A stretch of 34,046 bases of DNA from contig JAJDEH010000400.1 in assembly GCA_029259935.1 (NCBI GenBank), positions 1-34,046 of the forward strand, in the 5' to 3' direction. Position 1 is the stretch's first letter, and every line of letters begins with the position of its first letter. The position numbers and the translations under genes are program-made. This DNA comes from Planctomycetota bacterium. GTDB lineage: Bacteria > Planctomycetota > Planctomycetia > Pirellulales > Pirellulaceae. The notes beneath the pieces are model-generated. The model searched no databases and had not been told where the DNA came from. It saw only the letters and a program-made list of their open reading frames with translations. Below, in pieces: positions 32,268-34,046 of this stretch.

Positions 32268-33218
32268 TTAGCCGGGGTGGGCCGTGCGTTGGCCGGTAAG
32301 GGCGGACCAGCAGTCTAGCAGCACGGCCTTCCAAAGAAACAGACTGTTGCGCCAGTATCTTCCCGCCAAGCGGCCCGGTTCTTGGTACATCCGATAGGCC
32401 CATTCTAGTCCGGCTCGTTGCAACCACTTGGGCGCGCGGGGGACGCCTCCCGCGACGAAGTCAAAGGACGCGCCAATTTGTACGCAGATCGGAGCGCCAA
32501 TGTCGCGGTAATGTTGGGCGAGCCAGCGTTCTCCCTTGGGCTGTCCGAGTGCCACATAGACGATGTCGGGCCGCGCCGCGCGGATCTGCTGGATCATTTC
32601 CGATTCCTCGTCTGCGGCAAGCGGTCGAAAGGGCGGCGATTCAACGCCCGCGACTTGCAAACCCTCATATCGTTGCGCCAATCTATCGGCCGCACTTTGA
32701 GCGACACCCGGCGCGCCGCCCAGGAAATAGACTCGGTATCCCTTGATGGCCGCCCACTTTGTCAGGGCGTAGATCAGTTCGGAACCGGCTACACGTTCCG
32801 GCAAGCGGTTCTTCGTCCACCGCGACCACCACACCATCGGCATTCCGTCGCACACGATGAACGACGCTTTGCGATTGACTTCAGCCAGATCTCGATGCTG
32901 GCTGGTCAGCATGTTGTAATTCAGATTCGCCGTGATGAAATATCCCGGTTCGCCCCAGCGGATCAATCGATCGATGTGCTTCAGCGTGTCGGCCAACGTG
33001 ACTTGCGAAAAGGGCACTCCCCAGATCGTGGCTTGCTGGGGTTTAGCCGGTGGTTGGTTCGAATCCGAGGCGGCCTCTTCGTCTTGCAGCACGTCATCGA
33101 CCCGGGCCTCGAGTTCAGCGATCTGCATTTCCAGCTTCGAAAGGGACCGATCGCTGCCAGACGTTTTCCGGCCAGTGAAGACCATCGAGTCGCCATTTGA
33201 ATCGGTTTGAGTTGTCAT
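32268..33218 (-). CDS. WecB/TagA/CpsF family (GT26) glycosyltransferase
   Basis: The 316-residue protein belongs to glycosyltransferase family 26. Core motifs are ATIWGVPFSQVTLADTLKHI at the domain start (about 63), YFITANLNYNML (about 94-105), VCDGMPMVWWSRW (about 123-135), ERVAGSELIYAL, VYFLGGAPGVAQ, PDIVYVALGQPKGERWL, and IGASFDFVAGGVPRAPKWLQ then GLEWAYRMYQEPGRLAGRYW. The C-terminus is the amphipathic segment used for membrane association. Such enzymes transfer N-acetylmannosamine or its uronate, or other hexoses, to undecaprenyl-linked acceptors. An extra ~60-residue N-terminus with a short coiled coil (LSKLEMQIAELEARVDDVLQ) and an acidic, Pro/Gln linker precedes the core; this is unusual. 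ATG at 33185 is an alternative start. The donor is not predictable. Confidence 0.94.
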   Translation of the reverse strand: MTTQTDSNGDSMVFTGRKTSGSDRSLSKLEMQIAELEARVDDVLQDEEAASDSNQPPAKPQQATIWGVPFSQVTLADTLKHIDRLIRWGEPGYFITANLNYNMLTSQHRDLAEVNRKASFIVCDGMPMVWWSRWTKNRLPERVAGSELIYALTKWAAIKGYRVYFLGGAPGVAQSAADRLAQRYEGLQVAGVESPPFRPLAADEESEMIQQIRAARPDIVYVALGQPKGERWLAQHYRDIGAPICVQIGASFDFVAGGVPRAPKWLQRAGLEWAYRMYQEPGRLAGRYWRNSLFLWKAVLLDCWSALTGQRTAHPG

Positions 33219-33352
33219 GCTGTTACCAATTCTGTTTTCTTGGACTACACGAGCAGACCCCCTCTAACTCCCGCTTGGCAAGGAGGAGAACTAGGCCACT
33301 AGGTAAGCATAGGTTGCGGTGAACCGCCAATCCGACCGCTTGCCGGCGTCGT

Positions 33353-34046
33353 TCAGTCCTTATTGGCGAAATTCGACAGGCCGCCTAGCGACAGCTTCCG
33401 AAATGGGAAGAGCCATCCCCAGCCAAGCGACGTACCCCGGCGCTGGTCACGAACATCGACCAGTTTGCCCAACGCAATTGCCAGCAGTGCGATTCCGCCC
33501 GAAAACAACGCTCCCATTTTCGCCGCGCCTTGTGCCCCTGGCTCGACAAAAGCTTGGCTCGAGACAAAGAGGGCCACCGTTAGGCCGACGCCCGCAATCA
33601 CCGCGGTCACCACCAACTGCTTCAGTCGCATGCCTTCGGGAAGGCGGAATCCGCAAAGATCGCCCGCATAGGAGAAGAACGTGATGCCGACCGTCTTACC
33701 GACCAGCAAGGCCAGGAAAACAATCCACGTTAGATTCGTAATTCCAGAAAAAGGAACGCCCGCGTTGGCAAAGGCGAAAAAGAACAATCCAAAATCGACG
33801 AACATTTTGAGTTGATGTTCGAAGTTCTCCAGCGGGCTATGTCCCGAAGGAATTGGGTTTTCATATAAGCCGTGATCGCGACGCGGTCCGGGCAGAAACG
33901 GCACGATAAAGACCAACGCCAGTGCCGGGTGAAGATTGGCGCTGAACAAGCCCCACCAACTTAAGGCTCCGCCGCAGGCCACATAGGGAATCCAGCTTTT
34001 CACTTTTGCTAAACGCATTCCCAGGGCAACCGCCATACCCGGCAGG
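33353..34046 (-). CDS. nhaA: Na+/H+ antiporter NhaA, C-terminal part
   Basis: The frame is open to the right edge, so the N-terminal half lies outside the window; about 230 residues are visible. They match the second half of NhaA: SWWGLFSANLHPALALVFIV in place of the usual SGVHATIAG region, the cytoplasmic loop ending SPLENFEHQLKMFVDFGLFF, the FAFANAGVPFSG helix, VGKTVGITFFSYAGDLCGFR, and the conserved MRLKQLVVTAVIAGVGLTVA then LFVSSQAF. The Asp pair that binds Na+/H+ (GIDLA/SxxDD region) lies upstream, outside the window. The tail is extended with a polar end (RDQRRGTSLGWGW). It is an inner-membrane antiporter for Na+ export and pH control. The ATG at 34036 is an internal Met, not the start. 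Confidence 0.93.
   Translation of the reverse strand, partial: LPGMAVALGMRLAKVKSWIPYVACGGALSWWGLFSANLHPALALVFIVPFLPGPRRDHGLYENPIPSGHSPLENFEHQLKMFVDFGLFFFAFANAGVPFSGITNLTWIVFLALLVGKTVGITFFSYAGDLCGFRLPEGMRLKQLVVTAVIAGVGLTVALFVSSQAFVEPGAQGAAKMGALFSGGIALLAIALGKLVDVRDQRRGTSLGWGWLFPFRKLSLGGLSNFANKD

Overview
The window looks like a chromosomal segment of a planctomycete, most probably of the Pirellulaceae type. This is inferred from gene content and not from a marker gene: a DUF1501 Tat protein, a giant ThuA/sorbosone-dehydrogenase/multi-cytochrome-c fusion, two secreted PQQ-type propellers (one with an SHD1 domain), a sulfatase-esterase fusion, Gly/Pro-rich secreted repeat proteins, and many exported proteins of unknown function. 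Coding density is moderate, operons are short, and intergenic spaces carry palindromic repeats. I see no phage, transposase, CRISPR array or rRNA.

Layout. 1-4892 holds a minus-strand series: an ankyrin-repeat lipoprotein cut by the left edge, a repeat-rich secreted protein, an NTF2-like/DUF1579-like exported protein, and an SHD1-PQQ propeller protein. A divergent spacer with two copies of a palindromic repeat separates this from a plus-strand protein made of a duplicated ~85-residue module. Next come the 2142-residue minus-strand secreted multihaem enzyme (6024-12452), a divergent lactonase-like propeller, a convergent DUF1501 protein, and a divergent two-gene unit of PQQ propeller plus Na+/solute symporter (15497-18901). 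Tail to tail with that lies a minus-strand pair: a beta-helix membrane protein and a CtBP-like D-2-hydroxyacid dehydrogenase.

22199-24643 holds three plus-strand genes: a tiny DksA-type zinc-finger protein, a cupredoxin-like exported protein and a lipoprotein alpha/beta hydrolase. 24833-29875 holds minus-strand genes: a polytopic membrane protein, an exported protein of unknown function and the sulfatase-esterase fusion. A gene-poor kilobase carries a tRNA-Ser(CGA) with a clear terminator. The right end has a CelD/BcsL-type GNAT protein, a WecB/TagA/CpsF glycosyltransferase and the C-terminal part of an NhaA antiporter.

How the genes may work together (inference). The exported ThuA/sorbosone-dehydrogenase/cytochrome protein, lactonase-like propeller, PQQ propeller, symporter and 2-hydroxyacid dehydrogenase would fit extracytoplasmic sugar oxidation followed by uptake and reduction or oxidation of the products. 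The sulfatase-esterase would release sulfate and acyl groups from polysaccharide. The GNAT and GT26 proteins suggest polysaccharide synthesis. No single canonical pathway is complete here. The most interesting unexplained items are the giant fusion enzyme, the beta-helix/two-helix membrane protein, the duplicated-module protein, the orphan zinc-finger protein, and three classes of intergenic palindromes.
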